From Marinomonas posidonica_A (GTDB lineage: Bacteria > Pseudomonadota > Gammaproteobacteria > Pseudomonadales > Marinomonadaceae): DNA of 64,000 nucleotides. Positions within the stretch are counted from its first letter, which is position 1. Each line of letters starts with the position of its first letter. The translations under genes were made by a program, and so were the position numbers. The notes beneath the pieces are model-generated. The model saw only the letters and a program-made list of their open reading frames with translations, searched no databases and was not told the origin of the DNA. Shown piece by piece: positions 33,658 through 43,364 of the stretch. Where the stretch lies: the NCBI RefSeq assembly GCF_043643765.1, contig NZ_JBHZSP010000001.1, forward strand, positions 186,001 through 250,000, given 5' to 3'.

Positions 33658-34656
33658 ATGTATACAGATGAAGATCTTGATTCTGCGGTTAAACAGGGTG
33701 TTTTGTCGCCGCAATCCGTGATGTCATTTCGCGAATTTATTGCGAGCTCCCGAAAAACCTCTGTGGTTGATGAGGAAAACTTTCGCTTAGTGGGCGGGTT
33801 TAACGATATTTTTGTGGTGATTGCCTGCGCATTATTGCTCTTCTCATCCTTGTGGGTTTTACAGTTGGTCAATCCAATTGTGGCTCATTTGGTGTTTGTT
33901 ATCCTCGCTTGGTGGCTAGGAGACATCTTTATTTCGAAACGTAAAATGGCTTTGCCTGCGATTTTCCTCCTGCTCAGTTTTGTGGGGGGAAGTTTTATGT
34001 TGAGCCAGGCCATTTTTGCAGGTCAGCTGTTCGCTGAAGTTATTTCTACATCAGTATCGTTGGTTGCGGCTTACGGACACTGGCGACGTTTTAACGTGCC
34101 GATGACCATCGCGGTGGCAACCGCAGCAGGTATGGCCATAGTGGCTTCGGCCATTATGGCTTTTCTCCCTGAAAATGGTTTGATAGTGATGTCGACTTTG
34201 TTTGTTTTTGGGGTGTTGTGTTTTGCCTTTGCCATGTATTGGGACGCTCAGGATACTCAACGTATTACTCGGAAATCGGATGTGGCGTTTTGGTTGCATA
34301 TGTTGTCAGCGCCTTTAATTATTCACCCTGTTTTTTCGACATTGGGGATTCTTGACGGCAATGAGAGCCTTCTTAATATGGTGTTTATTGTGCTCTTGTA
34401 TCTGCTCATGACATTGATTTCTATCACGGTAGACCGTCGCGCGTTTATGGTGTCTTCTTTGTTTTATGTGATTTATGCGTTGCAGGCGTTGTTTGCTAGC
34501 TTCGGCAATGTGGCGGACAGCATTGCTATGACGGGCGTGGTCATGGGAAGTATATTGCTCTTGTTGTCGGTTTATTGGCAAACGTCTCGACGTTTTATTG
34601 TGTCTCACTTACCTTTGACGTTAAGTCAGTATCTTCCGGCCATAAAAACACAATAA
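33658..34656 (+). CDS. Polytopic membrane protein of unknown function
   Basis: A 332-residue protein with eight or nine hydrophobic segments after a 45-residue soluble head. The head (DEDLDSAVKQGVLSPQSVMS) resembles the short N-terminal helix of DUF2157-like membrane proteins, but I cannot assign the family. AAGGA precedes the ATG by 9 bases. It is close behind the PQ-loop-like gene and likely cotranscribed. Confidence 0.6.
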   Translation: MYTDEDLDSAVKQGVLSPQSVMSFREFIASSRKTSVVDEENFRLVGGFNDIFVVIACALLLFSSLWVLQLVNPIVAHLVFVILAWWLGDIFISKRKMALPAIFLLLSFVGGSFMLSQAIFAGQLFAEVISTSVSLVAAYGHWRRFNVPMTIAVATAAGMAIVASAIMAFLPENGLIVMSTLFVFGVLCFAFAMYWDAQDTQRITRKSDVAFWLHMLSAPLIIHPVFSTLGILDGNESLLNMVFIVLLYLLMTLISITVDRRAFMVSSLFYVIYALQALFASFGNVADSIAMTGVVMGSILLLLSVYWQTSRRFIVSHLPLTLSQYLPAIKTQ

Positions 34657-34772
34657 ATTAGGACGTATTATTACAGTTTTCTACAGGCTTACAGAGCAAA
34701 ATTGGCTAGTATAATTAAATGAAAATGAGTTGAAATTTACGTATTAATCACATTGTTTTTAGGGACGAAAAA

Positions 34773-35276
34773 ATGCTGAAGGTACCGAGTACAGCGGCAA
34801 TTAACCAATTAATGGCGAACGCTTATTTTACCGATTGTTTTACTTATCACACTATGAATAAAGGGCAGTCGGCCATGCAGGTGTGGTTAGACATGGTGAA
34901 TAAAACCCCTCGATGGGTAGAGCAATTAATGTGGCTTCGTAATCGAGTTGTGATCTTGTTTGGACTAAAAAATTTGGGCTTAATTGGCGATGTCATTCCA
35001 GCGAAACAAGCGTGTGATTATCTAATTGGTGATCAAGTCGGCATCTTTAAAGTCTTGTCCAGCAAAGAGCAGGAAGTGATTTTGGAAGATAAAGACAAAC
35101 ATTTGGATGTGAAGTTGTCTTTGTTTTTAGAACCTGAAGGCGATTTGCTTAAACTTTACGTCACGACTGTCGTGCATGTGAAGAATCGTTTCGGCAAGGT
35201 TTATATGTTCTTTGTAGCGCCCGTTCATAAAAAGATCGTGCCGGCGACCTTAGCTCGTTTAGAGTCTGTGTCATAA
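34773..35276 (+). CDS. DUF2867 family protein
   Basis: A 167-residue soluble protein. The N-terminal YFTDCFTYHT and the central helix region, followed by the antiparallel strands VILEDKDKHLDVKLSLFLEP and LLKLYVTTVVHVKNRFGKVY, fit DUF2867 (a START-like or lipocalin-like barrel of unknown role). The C-terminal FFVAPVHKKIVPATLARL is also typical. It is followed by a strong terminator and so forms its own unit. Confidence 0.82.
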   Translation: MLKVPSTAAINQLMANAYFTDCFTYHTMNKGQSAMQVWLDMVNKTPRWVEQLMWLRNRVVILFGLKNLGLIGDVIPAKQACDYLIGDQVGIFKVLSSKEQEVILEDKDKHLDVKLSLFLEPEGDLLKLYVTTVVHVKNRFGKVYMFFVAPVHKKIVPATLARLESVS

Positions 35277-35351
35277 CTTATGACCTAGGTTGATAAAGAA
35301 TATGAATGAGTTCGCTATTTTTGTATATCTTAGATAGCTTGCATTGTGGGT

Positions 35352-35379
35352 GGGGTATCGTGTTTGATACCCCTTTTTT
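35352..35379 (+). terminator. Rho-independent terminator after DUF2867 gene
   Basis: A perfect 8-bp stem, GGGGTATC / GATACCCC, with a 6-nt loop followed directly by six Ts. Confidence 0.88.
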
Positions 35380-35444
35380 ATCCTTTGAGCACTTTTTTCT
35401 TTTGAATACTAAGAGCAGTTACGCCATCTTTATGTTTGCCTTGT

Positions 35445-36722
35445 ATGAGTCAAAAAATGTTTTCTGAGCAGGTCACGGTTTGTGAGCAGTGTGATCAGGT
35501 GAATCTCATGCCTGATTTGCAAAGTGGTGAGCGTCTACGCTGTACTCATTGTGATCATATTCTGGTCAGTGTTCATTCTTATGCTCCCCGGCGTATTTTG
35601 TCTTTTGGCTTGTCCTGCTTATTGATGTTGCTGTTAGCCATCAGTTTTCCTTTTTTGAGTTTTGCGACAAATGGGGTTGAAAGAAGTGTGACACTGATTG
35701 ATACCCTGACGGTTTTATTAGGACAAGGTTATTTGATTTTAGGGGCCGTGATCAGTTTGGCGCTGTTTGTTTTTCCCTTGGTGTATTTGAGCTCTATCTT
35801 GTTTTTGGTATTAAGCTTCCGTCATTCAAGTGTATTCAATAAAGCGCAGCGTTACTGTGTAAGATGGTTATTGGTGGTGCAGCCTTGGTTGATGGTGGAT
35901 GTGTTTTTAGTTGGTATTCTTGTGGCCTTGGTAAAGGTTAACAGCTTGGCGGACATTGAGTTAGGGCTGTCGTTTTGGGCTTTTTGTGGTTACGTATTGT
36001 TGTTATTAAAAACCGTTTCCTTAGTCGATAAACGTTGGTTGTGGCATCAAGTGGCTGGCGCAGCGATGAACCCTACTGTTGATATGGGCAATGCGCAGTC
36101 ACAAGGGCTGATTGGTTGTCACTTTTGTGGTGCGGTATTGTCCGATGATCATCAGCATTGTCAACGTTGTGGGCATTCAATTTATACTCGGCGACCACGT
36201 AGCTTATCCACTACGTTGGCGTTGTTGATCGCGGCTTTGGTTATGTATATTCCTGCTAATGTGTTTCCGATCATGCAAACCACGTTTCTCGGTAACACGG
36301 AACCTTCCACCATCATGGGCGGGGTATTTCTGCTTTGGTCACTGGAATCCTATCCCGTCGCACTGGTGATTTTTGTGGCCAGTGTGGTCATTCCATTGGC
36401 GAAAATAGCGGCGTTATTTTGGTTAATCTGGCAATGTTATTTTCCTAGTCGCCATCTGACCAAACAGAAAATGAAACTGTATAGATTGACAGAATTGGTT
36501 GGTCGCTGGTCCATGATCGATGTATTTGTGGTGGCGGTTTTAACCAGCATGGTACAAATGGGGAATCTAATGGCCATTTACCCAGGCCCAGCGGTATTGT
36601 CTTTTACTTCTGTGATCATACTAACCATGTTAGCCGCCATGTCGTTTGACCCAAGATTACTGTGGGACAGAGACCGGTATGAAAATGATGTATATAACAA
36701 GGGAGCAAAGCGTGAGCGATGA
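35445..36722 (+). CDS. pqiA: Paraquat-inducible protein A
   Basis: A 425-residue inner-membrane protein of the PqiABC envelope lipid-transport system. It is a tandem repeat: each half starts with a zinc-ribbon (CEQCDQVN...CTHCDH and CHFCGAVL...CQRCGH) followed by four membrane helices. Start: ATG at 35445; the frame opens at TTG 35436. Its last 11 bases overlap pqiB. Confidence 0.94.
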   Translation: MSQKMFSEQVTVCEQCDQVNLMPDLQSGERLRCTHCDHILVSVHSYAPRRILSFGLSCLLMLLLAISFPFLSFATNGVERSVTLIDTLTVLLGQGYLILGAVISLALFVFPLVYLSSILFLVLSFRHSSVFNKAQRYCVRWLLVVQPWLMVDVFLVGILVALVKVNSLADIELGLSFWAFCGYVLLLLKTVSLVDKRWLWHQVAGAAMNPTVDMGNAQSQGLIGCHFCGAVLSDDHQHCQRCGHSIYTRRPRSLSTTLALLIAALVMYIPANVFPIMQTTFLGNTEPSTIMGGVFLLWSLESYPVALVIFVASVVIPLAKIAALFWLIWQCYFPSRHLTKQKMKLYRLTELVGRWSMIDVFVVAVLTSMVQMGNLMAIYPGPAVLSFTSVIILTMLAAMSFDPRLLWDRDRYENDVYNKGAKRER

Positions 36723-38358
36723 TCTGAATCCAGTCGAGAATATGCGCAAGGTACGTTTTAATTCAATTTGGCTGGTGCCACTGATTGCTTTGATAGTGGC
36801 CGCTTGGATGTTGTATCAAAATTGGTCTAGTCAGGGGCCTTTGATTACCTTGGTGGCTGCCAACGCAGACGGTTTAGAAGTCGGTAAAACCAAGCTCAAA
36901 TCCCGTAATGTGGATGTGGGTAGGGTGATTGATATCCGCTTAAGTGATGACTATGAAAATGCCGTGATTCAGGTTCGAATGAACCAAGGTACGGATCAAA
37001 TGCTTAAGCAAGATGCGCAGTTTTGGGTAGTAAAGCCACGCATAGGTAAAGAAGGGGTGAGCGGTTTAGGTACCTTGTTGTCCGGCGCTTATATAGACAT
37101 GACGCCGGGGGAAAAGGGACAAATTCAAACTCGCTTTACGATTTTAGATCAGCCGCCTTTGGCCACAGAAAATGAAGGCATTCGAGTTAAGTTAGTGAGC
37201 GAAAAAGGCGCCACACTCGATGTGGGTGCGCCAGTGCATTTTCGTGGTTATGAAGTCGGCTACATCGAGAAGGTGGACTTTGATGCCAAACGAAAGGCCA
37301 TCACCTATCAATTGGTCGTTCGCTCGCCTTATGACGCTTTGGTGAACTCAGCGGTGCAATTTTGGGTAACCCCAGGTGTGTCGTTTAAGAGTTCTGCCAG
37401 TGGCTTTGAGTTTAGTTTAGATTCCTTGGAAACCTTTCTCTCGGGAGGGATTTCTTTTGCTTTGCCAGATGGCAGGCCCGCAGGTGATGCTGTAGCCGAT
37501 CAGTCTGAATTTCAATTGTTCGACTCGAAAGAAAGTGCTGATAACCAAGTTTATGATGAGTTCATCGAATATGTGTTTTTGTTTGATGCGAATTTGAGTG
37601 GTTTATATCCTGGCGCTGCCGTTGAGTTTCGAGGGGTTCGCATTGGTACTGTTATGGAAGTGCCTTTTAGTGGTATTTCCATGACCTCCTTATCTAAGTT
37701 GGATACACCTGTTATACCTGTGTTAGCACGCATTGAGCCGCAGCGCTTAAATACCCCAGATATGCCTGATGTGATGTCATTGTCACAATGGGACGCTATG
37801 TTAGACGATCGTATGGACAAAGGGTTACGGGCGTCTCTGGTGATTGGTAATTATTTGAACGCCGCCAAGGTCATTAGTTTAGACTTTATGGACACCCCTT
37901 CACCTATTCGCTGGCGGGAATTTGAGGGCTATGATGTGTTCCCTACGGCCCCCAATTCGCTTGCTAACATCGAGTCCAAAATTAGCTTGATGCTCGACAA
38001 CCTAGCACAAGTCCCCTTGCAGAAAACCTTTAAGCAATTGGGGCATACTATGTCGGAAGTGGATACGACGTTACAGCGTTTACAACAAGTCAGTGACAGT
38101 GTCAGGAAATTGATGGATCAGTCGGAGACGCAACAAATCCCTGGTGATTTATCCGTTGCTATTAGAACCTTGAATCAAACGTTGGAAACCTATCAAGCAG
38201 ACGGTTTGATTGGACAACCATTACGCCAAAATCTGGTGTCGTTAGATAGGGCGTTAAATGAGTTGCAACCTTTATTAAGGCAACTGAGAGAAAATCCGAA
38301 TCGACTGATTTTTGATAGTAAACCTAAAGTAGAAATACAGCCCAGAGCGGCGCAATAA
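36712..38358 (+). CDS. pqiB: PqiB, MCE-domain lipid transport protein
   Basis: A 548-residue protein anchored by one N-terminal helix (IWLVPLIALIVAAWMLY) and carrying three successive MCE domains in the periplasm, then a long helical tail. MCE segments are seen near residues 40-130 (ADGLEVGKTKLKSRNVDVG), 155-230 (GAPVHFRGYEVGYIEKV) and 290-390 (LYPGAAVEFRGVRIGTV). In E. coli PqiB forms a needle spanning the periplasm. The GTG at 36712 is chosen because AAGGGAG lies 6 bases ahead; it overlaps the end of pqiA. Length matches E. coli PqiB. Confidence 0.94.
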   Translation: MSDDLNPVENMRKVRFNSIWLVPLIALIVAAWMLYQNWSSQGPLITLVAANADGLEVGKTKLKSRNVDVGRVIDIRLSDDYENAVIQVRMNQGTDQMLKQDAQFWVVKPRIGKEGVSGLGTLLSGAYIDMTPGEKGQIQTRFTILDQPPLATENEGIRVKLVSEKGATLDVGAPVHFRGYEVGYIEKVDFDAKRKAITYQLVVRSPYDALVNSAVQFWVTPGVSFKSSASGFEFSLDSLETFLSGGISFALPDGRPAGDAVADQSEFQLFDSKESADNQVYDEFIEYVFLFDANLSGLYPGAAVEFRGVRIGTVMEVPFSGISMTSLSKLDTPVIPVLARIEPQRLNTPDMPDVMSLSQWDAMLDDRMDKGLRASLVIGNYLNAAKVISLDFMDTPSPIRWREFEGYDVFPTAPNSLANIESKISLMLDNLAQVPLQKTFKQLGHTMSEVDTTLQRLQQVSDSVRKLMDQSETQQIPGDLSVAIRTLNQTLETYQADGLIGQPLRQNLVSLDRALNELQPLLRQLRENPNRLIFDSKPKVEIQPRAAQ

Positions 38359-38972
38359 TGAAAAGGTTAAAGTTGTTTATGTTAGTAAGAATGATTGTCT
38401 TGGGCTTGATTACGGGAGTATTGGTGGGCTGTGCTAGTTCGACACCACCCAGTTATGAATATCTCTTAGTCGACAGTTCAAGCGACGAAGTAAACGTCAT
38501 AGCAACGGCACCAATGCAAATCCAAATGATGCCGGTCGAGGTGGCAAATTATTTGTCTGGTAACGAGATCGTATTGGTATCAAAGACGGGTGGTGTGCAT
38601 CGTTCGCAAAGTCATTTGTGGGCGGAAGCTTTAGCGCCACAATTGACCCGATTAACTCAACAGCGTCTGGAGAAAACTCTGAATAACATTTCCTGGTATT
38701 CCAGACAGCGTTTACCAAGTTATGCTATTGCCCAACTAAACATCGAAGTGGATCGTTTCTATGCGGATCTGCAGGGCGGAGTGAACATTACGGGGCGCTG
38801 GCAATTGATTTCTGCGGAAGGAAAAATACTGAATACTCAAGTGTTTGATGTGACGGATTATCTTCGTTCTGACGGTTATTCAGCCTTAACTCAGACCCTC
38901 GCCAGTAACTGGATTAATCAGATTGTGGAGCCGATGGCAAAACAGATTGCCGAAGCGCTCAATACGCCTTAG
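38358..38972 (+). CDS. pqiC: PqiC outer-membrane lipoprotein
   Basis: A 204-residue lipoprotein with lipobox LVGC (Cys25), the third component of PqiABC. The domain is the ABC-transport-auxiliary type (YYLL-like YEYLLVDSS, then MMPVEVANYLSGNEIVLVSK). PqiC anchors the PqiB needle at the outer membrane. Its ATG shares a base with the pqiB stop (TAATG), so translation is coupled. Confidence 0.92.
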   Translation: MKRLKLFMLVRMIVLGLITGVLVGCASSTPPSYEYLLVDSSSDEVNVIATAPMQIQMMPVEVANYLSGNEIVLVSKTGGVHRSQSHLWAEALAPQLTRLTQQRLEKTLNNISWYSRQRLPSYAIAQLNIEVDRFYADLQGGVNITGRWQLISAEGKILNTQVFDVTDYLRSDGYSALTQTLASNWINQIVEPMAKQIAEALNTP

Positions 38973-38984
38973 TCTCTTCAAAAA

Positions 38985-39014
38985 AGTAGGCTAAATCACG
39001 TGATTTAGCCTACT
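38985..39014. terminator. Palindromic terminator between pqiC and the methyltransferase
   Basis: A fully self-complementary 30-mer (arms AGTAGGCTAAATCAC). On the minus strand it is followed by a run of six Ts, so it best serves the methyltransferase gene, and it may also stop pqiABC transcripts. Confidence 0.8.
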
Positions 39015-39022
39015 GTACTGAC

Positions 39023-39940
39023 TCAATATTTGTGGTTTTGAGTGTATTCTTTAATAGCAAGAATGTGCTCAGGTCCAATGCCGCAACAACCGCCAATCAA
39101 GCTTGCACCTTTGTTCTGCCATTGTTGAACCCAAGTTAGGTAGGCTGGTGGAGTAAGATCTTCACGCAATTCATCTAAACCGTCATTAGCCGTGGCATCT
39201 TTTGGCGTGGGTGGGAAGGCGTTGGCGTAAGCGCCGATCTCAATGTTATTTGCGCCCAGTTCATTCAATAGCCTTTGCGTCAATTCAATGGCTTCACCAA
39301 TGATTTCTGGCTGGCTGCAATTAAATAGAATGGCATCTACACCCAGTTTTTGCATGGCTTTTACTGCGTCGACGACGGTTTCACCTGAGCGCAGCAAAGG
39401 CTCTTCCGTTTGCTCTGAATCTTCTAGAGTGAAGGATACCCAAATAGGCTTTTGGGCGGTGTCTATTTGTTCGATTAAAGCAATAACTCGGCTGGACTCG
39501 TCGATTAGGCATTGAGTTTCTAATAGCCATAGATCCGCGAACGGTGCCAGCTCTTCGATAATGGGGGTGGCAATCTCAGTAACTCGATCAGCTTGGTAAA
39601 GGTCGGCACGGTAAGAGCCAAATAAAGGTGCCACGGAAGCCGCTACTTGTACTTTATTGTCCGCTTCATCCGCAGCGTCACGAGCGAGTTTGCCAGACAA
39701 GTGAGTCAGTTCACGGACACGTTGTTTAAACACGTCTTCGCCTATGTGAAAAGGCACCAGAGAATAACTGTTGGTGGTGATTACCTGAGAACCGCTGTCA
39801 ATAAAAGACTGGTGGATGGCCTTCACGATTTCAGGGGCTTCCATTAACGCGAGAGCAGACCATTCTGGCTGTTTAAAAGGGGCGCCAAGACGCGCAAGTT
39901 CACGGCCCATGCCACCATCTAGAATGGTAATGTCGGTCAT
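39023..39940 (-). CDS. Homocysteine S-methyltransferase family protein
   Basis: A 305-residue zinc-dependent methyltransferase barrel. Cysteine ligands appear as LFNCSQPE (near 207) and GGCCGIGPEHI (near 284-285). The N-terminal ILDGGMGRELARLGAPF is typical. It resembles MmuM, which uses S-methylmethionine to methylate homocysteine. No mmuP permease is nearby, so the methyl donor is not certain. No SAM riboswitch was seen upstream. It is monocistronic. Confidence 0.9.
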   Translation of the reverse strand: MTDITILDGGMGRELARLGAPFKQPEWSALALMEAPEIVKAIHQSFIDSGSQVITTNSYSLVPFHIGEDVFKQRVRELTHLSGKLARDAADEADNKVQVAASVAPLFGSYRADLYQADRVTEIATPIIEELAPFADLWLLETQCLIDESSRVIALIEQIDTAQKPIWVSFTLEDSEQTEEPLLRSGETVVDAVKAMQKLGVDAILFNCSQPEIIGEAIELTQRLLNELGANNIEIGAYANAFPPTPKDATANDGLDELREDLTPPAYLTWVQQWQNKGASLIGGCCGIGPEHILAIKEYTQNHKY

Positions 39941-40102
39941 AAAATAATCCTAGTCTTAAGTTGAGTATGTGGCGATTTTAGACCGATTTTATAACTTATC
40001 AATAGTTAATCTGTGATGAAATCGTGATAAGAAAAGGTTCCTTGTAATTGTTTTGAAATTAAAATTTAATAAAGAGCCAAAGGCGTTTTGAAGGAAGATA
40101 AA

Positions 40103-40750
40103 ATGTTACCGATCTGGAAAGGACTTGGTTGGCTTGCTCCGGTCATTTTTATTGCCGCCTTTGTGGATGTTCAAATGCTCGTGGATGGCGTGATGGGGGA
40201 GGATTTTTACCAACAAAATCGTTGGGTGAAAATATTTTCTTTAGTTGCTATTGCTTTGTTCGTTGGTGTCATTGGTTTGTGGCTTAATGTGCGAGATCGA
40301 ATATGGCGGGTGCATTCGGAAACGGGTAAGAAAACACGGCCTCCAGCCCATACCTTTTTGTTTCTTCCTATTGAAGTCTGGGCGGTTATCGTACCTTGTG
40401 TGTTTCTGGCGAACGATTATTTTCAGCAAGAACAAGAAAGCAAGACATTGAGGTATCTAGAAACACCACGGGTGAATGATGTTTATTTTGTCGACTTTTC
40501 AAAGATTTTTCAGAATGAAGATCCGATATACAAGTACGGTACAATGATGGTTATTACTGTAGAGGATAATCAAGTTCTTCTCAAAAGTAGCTCCCATGCT
40601 TACGATGGCAAACGAGGGCTGCGCAAAGACCTTAAGCTGGGAGAGATCAAAGACGCATCTTATTATAATAATCAAGTCACTCAAATGAGTATTAGAGAGT
40701 TACTTAGCTATTACAAAGAAGATACTTTATTTGCCGTTTATCGAGAGTGA
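40103..40750 (+). CDS. Hypothetical membrane protein
   Basis: A 215-residue protein with three membrane segments near residues 7-27, 43-62 and 82-102 and a soluble C-terminal half of mixed strands and helices. I recognise no family. The frame opens at TTG 40088, but AAGGAAG 5 bases before the ATG at 40103 supports the ATG. It is convergent with the alpha/beta hydrolase, with no operon partner. Confidence 0.65.
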   Translation: MLPIWKGLGWLAPVIFIAAFVDVQMLVDGVMGEDFYQQNRWVKIFSLVAIALFVGVIGLWLNVRDRIWRVHSETGKKTRPPAHTFLFLPIEVWAVIVPCVFLANDYFQQEQESKTLRYLETPRVNDVYFVDFSKIFQNEDPIYKYGTMMVITVEDNQVLLKSSSHAYDGKRGLRKDLKLGEIKDASYYNNQVTQMSIRELLSYYKEDTLFAVYRE

Positions 40751-40795
40751 CAATCGTATCTCCGCTTGTTAAAAAAATCGACCTCAGAACGAAGG

Positions 40796-41638
40796 TTATT
40801 GTGCCGCTAGAAAGTGTTTTATGCTGTCCATGACATTTGCTGGATTGGTCATGTGTAGACAGTGTCCTTTGCTTTCTATGATGTCTAATTGGTTATCGGG
40901 GATTTCGTTTGCCATGAATTCTGCGACGTTTAAGTTCACTAATAAGTCGTCTGAACACTGTAAGATTAAGCTGGGGCGATTGATGTGTTTTAACAGATGG
41001 CGGTTGTCAGAGTAAAAACAGGCTTTGGCAAAGGGTAAAGAAAAGGTCACATCCATTGCACAGAAACTGTTCAGAAGTTCCCAAACCATTGATTCTTGAT
41101 CGTCTACTTGAGAGGCATCATCAGGTAACTCACTGCCCATAACAATTGGTGCGAGATATTGTCCCCAACCTAGATAATCTTGACTCATCAGATCAATTAA
41201 CCCTTCTAGATCTTGCCTATCAAAACCGCCTGAATAGCTGTCATCTATGTTGATAAAGCAAGGGGATGGGCACACCATAATGTGATGGGAAATCAAATCA
41301 GGACGTTGTTGATTAATAATCCAGCCAATGGTTGCACTGATTGAGTGGCCAACAAAAATGCAATCTTGAAGGTCAAAGGCATCGCAAATTTCAATGATGT
41401 CCTGAGCATAACCATCTAGGCAATGGTAACGGTCTTCTCGGTACGCTTGACAGTCAGATGAGCCACAACCAACATAATCAAATAAAACGATTTTGTAGTG
41501 CGGTATTAACTGGGGGAGAAGAAAGCGCCACATGGTTTGATTACAGCCAAAACCATGAGCAAGTATCATCGTTTTTTGACCTTCTCCTAGAGTTTTAACA
41601 TTATTACGTTTACTTATCTCAGCTTGATCAAGAGTCAT
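40796..41638 (-). CDS. RsbQ-like alpha/beta hydrolase
   Basis: A 280-residue alpha/beta hydrolase close to the RsbQ/KAI2 type. The oxyanion loop is LAHGFGCNQTMW, the nucleophile is in VGHSISATIGW, the acid is in QCSDDLL, and the catalytic His is in KGHCLHMTNP. In Bacillus RsbQ works with RsbP to activate sigma-B, but no PAS-phosphatase partner is near, so the target here is unknown. The ATG at 41638 has GAGGAA 7 bases ahead; the GTG at 41656 does not. Confidence 0.88.
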   Translation of the reverse strand: MTLDQAEISKRNNVKTLGEGQKTMILAHGFGCNQTMWRFLLPQLIPHYKIVLFDYVGCGSSDCQAYREDRYHCLDGYAQDIIEICDAFDLQDCIFVGHSISATIGWIINQQRPDLISHHIMVCPSPCFINIDDSYSGGFDRQDLEGLIDLMSQDYLGWGQYLAPIVMGSELPDDASQVDDQESMVWELLNSFCAMDVTFSLPFAKACFYSDNRHLLKHINRPSLILQCSDDLLVNLNVAEFMANEIPDNQLDIIESKGHCLHMTNPANVMDSIKHFLAAQ

Positions 41639-41770
41639 TTTATGGTTCCTCGACACAGCGTAAGATCCTTCTTAGTCATAAATAGTTGTTGTTGAGTACC
41701 ATCCTAATATAGCGTTAATCTAATACACTTAACCAGTCATATCAGAGACTTATTACTTATTTAGTGTCAT

Positions 41771-41794
41771 AAAAAAGACCTTACGGTCTTTTTT
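41771..41794. terminator. Terminator after the Na+/H+ antiporter gene
   Basis: A 10-bp perfect stem, AAAAAAGACC / GGTCTTTTTT, with a TTAC loop. It has T runs on both strands and lies just downstream of the antiporter stop. Confidence 0.88.
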
Positions 41795-41803
41795 ATTTAG
41801 GCA

Positions 41804-43093
41804 TTAGTCGTCGGCTTTGTGTTGTGCTGCTTCAATACTTCTTTGAATCAAAGGTGAAATGGTTAAGCCTTGTACAATGATGGAGAAGATAACTACCACA
41901 TAGGTAATGATGACGATTAAGTCATGTAAATCAAATCCTTCGATCATGATTTTTTCTGATGGTATTGCCGCCGCCATAGCTAGAGCAAGACCACCGCGAA
42001 GTCCACCCCAAGTTAGAATTTTAACGGAGTGCTTATCGTAGTGACGGAAGCGTTTAAAGATTAAATAAGGGCTGCCAACACTGATAAAGCGCGCCAGCAA
42101 CACTACAGGGATCATGACTAAACCAAGCCCAATGACTTCCCAAGAGAACGGCATGGTGACGATGAGCATGCCGATAATGAGGAAAAGCAGCGCGTTTAAA
42201 AAGCTGTCTGTCGCGTGCCAGAAGTCTTTCACATAGCGGGTACCATCTGGACCACGACGTTTAATGGCTTTTTGGCGTGTAATGTTACCTAATAAAATAC
42301 CGCTGGTGACCATCGCCAGTGCGCCTGAAATTTCCCAAATATTTGCTAAGGCAAATCCAGCCGATGGAATGGTTAAGGTGACCAGTAAGCGAATATTAAT
42401 GTCTTTACAATTGATGATGACAAAGTGGCCAACAACAGCGATGACCAAGCCAAACACAATGCCACCAATCGCATCGACTAGAAAGAGTTCTGCAACATCC
42501 ACGAAATGCGCTTCCGTACCGTAGAAGGCGACTGAAAAAATGGTAGTAAAGATGACTAAGCCAACCCCATCATTAAACAATGATTCTCCTTCGACTTGAA
42601 TGGAAATGCCTTGGGGCGCACTCATTTGTTTGATGATGGCAAGTACCGCAATCGGGTCTGTTGGACTGATTAGTGCACCGAACAATAAGCAATAAATCAA
42701 AGGGACAGGGAAGCCCAATAGACCAAAAATATAAAAACTTAGGTAACCAACAATCAAGGTTGAAACCAAGGTTGAAAAGAGTACCAGAATGGTGATTTCC
42801 CAGCGTTGTTTGCGAAGTGCTGTTAGATCAATTTCTAATGCGCCCGCAAAGAGAAGGAAACCTAACATGCCTTTGAGGAGCAGTTGATTAAAATCTATTC
42901 CTGCCACCACTTGAGTAATAAACAAGGCTGTTTGATCGCCAAGCATTTTTACTGCAAGGATCAAAAGTAGTGAAATAACCACTGAGCCAGTTGTGATGGC
43001 AATAGTGGTTTGCATTTTTAAGACATATTGGTTCGTAAAAGCGATAAAAACCGCTAAAGCCGAAAGAAAACAAATGAGATACCAAGCGTTCAT
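41804..43093 (-). CDS. CPA1-type Na+/H+ antiporter
   Basis: A 429-residue, about 12-helix cation/proton antiporter of the NhaP/CPA1 type. The motifs are SPTDPIAVLAI (near 143-153) and EGESLFNDGVGLVIF (near 167-181), which hold the ion-binding Asp residues, and WGGLRGGLALAMA near 369-381. It probably exports Na+ in exchange for protons, which suits a marine organism. It ends in a strong terminator and diverges from the oxaloacetate decarboxylase-like gene across 270 bases. Confidence 0.92.
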   Translation of the reverse strand: MNAWYLICFLSALAVFIAFTNQYVLKMQTTIAITTGSVVISLLLILAVKMLGDQTALFITQVVAGIDFNQLLLKGMLGFLLFAGALEIDLTALRKQRWEITILVLFSTLVSTLIVGYLSFYIFGLLGFPVPLIYCLLFGALISPTDPIAVLAIIKQMSAPQGISIQVEGESLFNDGVGLVIFTTIFSVAFYGTEAHFVDVAELFLVDAIGGIVFGLVIAVVGHFVIINCKDINIRLLVTLTIPSAGFALANIWEISGALAMVTSGILLGNITRQKAIKRRGPDGTRYVKDFWHATDSFLNALLFLIIGMLIVTMPFSWEVIGLGLVMIPVVLLARFISVGSPYLIFKRFRHYDKHSVKILTWGGLRGGLALAMAAAIPSEKIMIEGFDLHDLIVIITYVVVIFSIIVQGLTISPLIQRSIEAAQHKADD

Positions 43094-43364
43094 TTGAGAA
43101 CCTTATTTTTATCAATAGTTTTGAAGACAAGAATAGATGCATAGAGGAATGCTAGGCTGGCTATGTTAGCCCTTGGGGTCTGTTGTGTCACGGAAATCAC
43201 AGATTAAAAATTGATCTTAATCTAATTAAGTGCGGATTAAGGCAAAAATGTAGTAATTTACTTTCAAAACTTAACCAAATGGTTGGTTAGAGGTGAAGCG
43301 AAATCATAAGCTCTGTATAATGCAGCGCAATATCACTTTGTGACCGTTTTTAGGAGTAACTCTA

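Noticed and set aside
39941..40102. Possible SAM riboswitch before the homocysteine methyltransferase
   Set aside because: The short AT-rich region lacks the conserved aptamer pairings.
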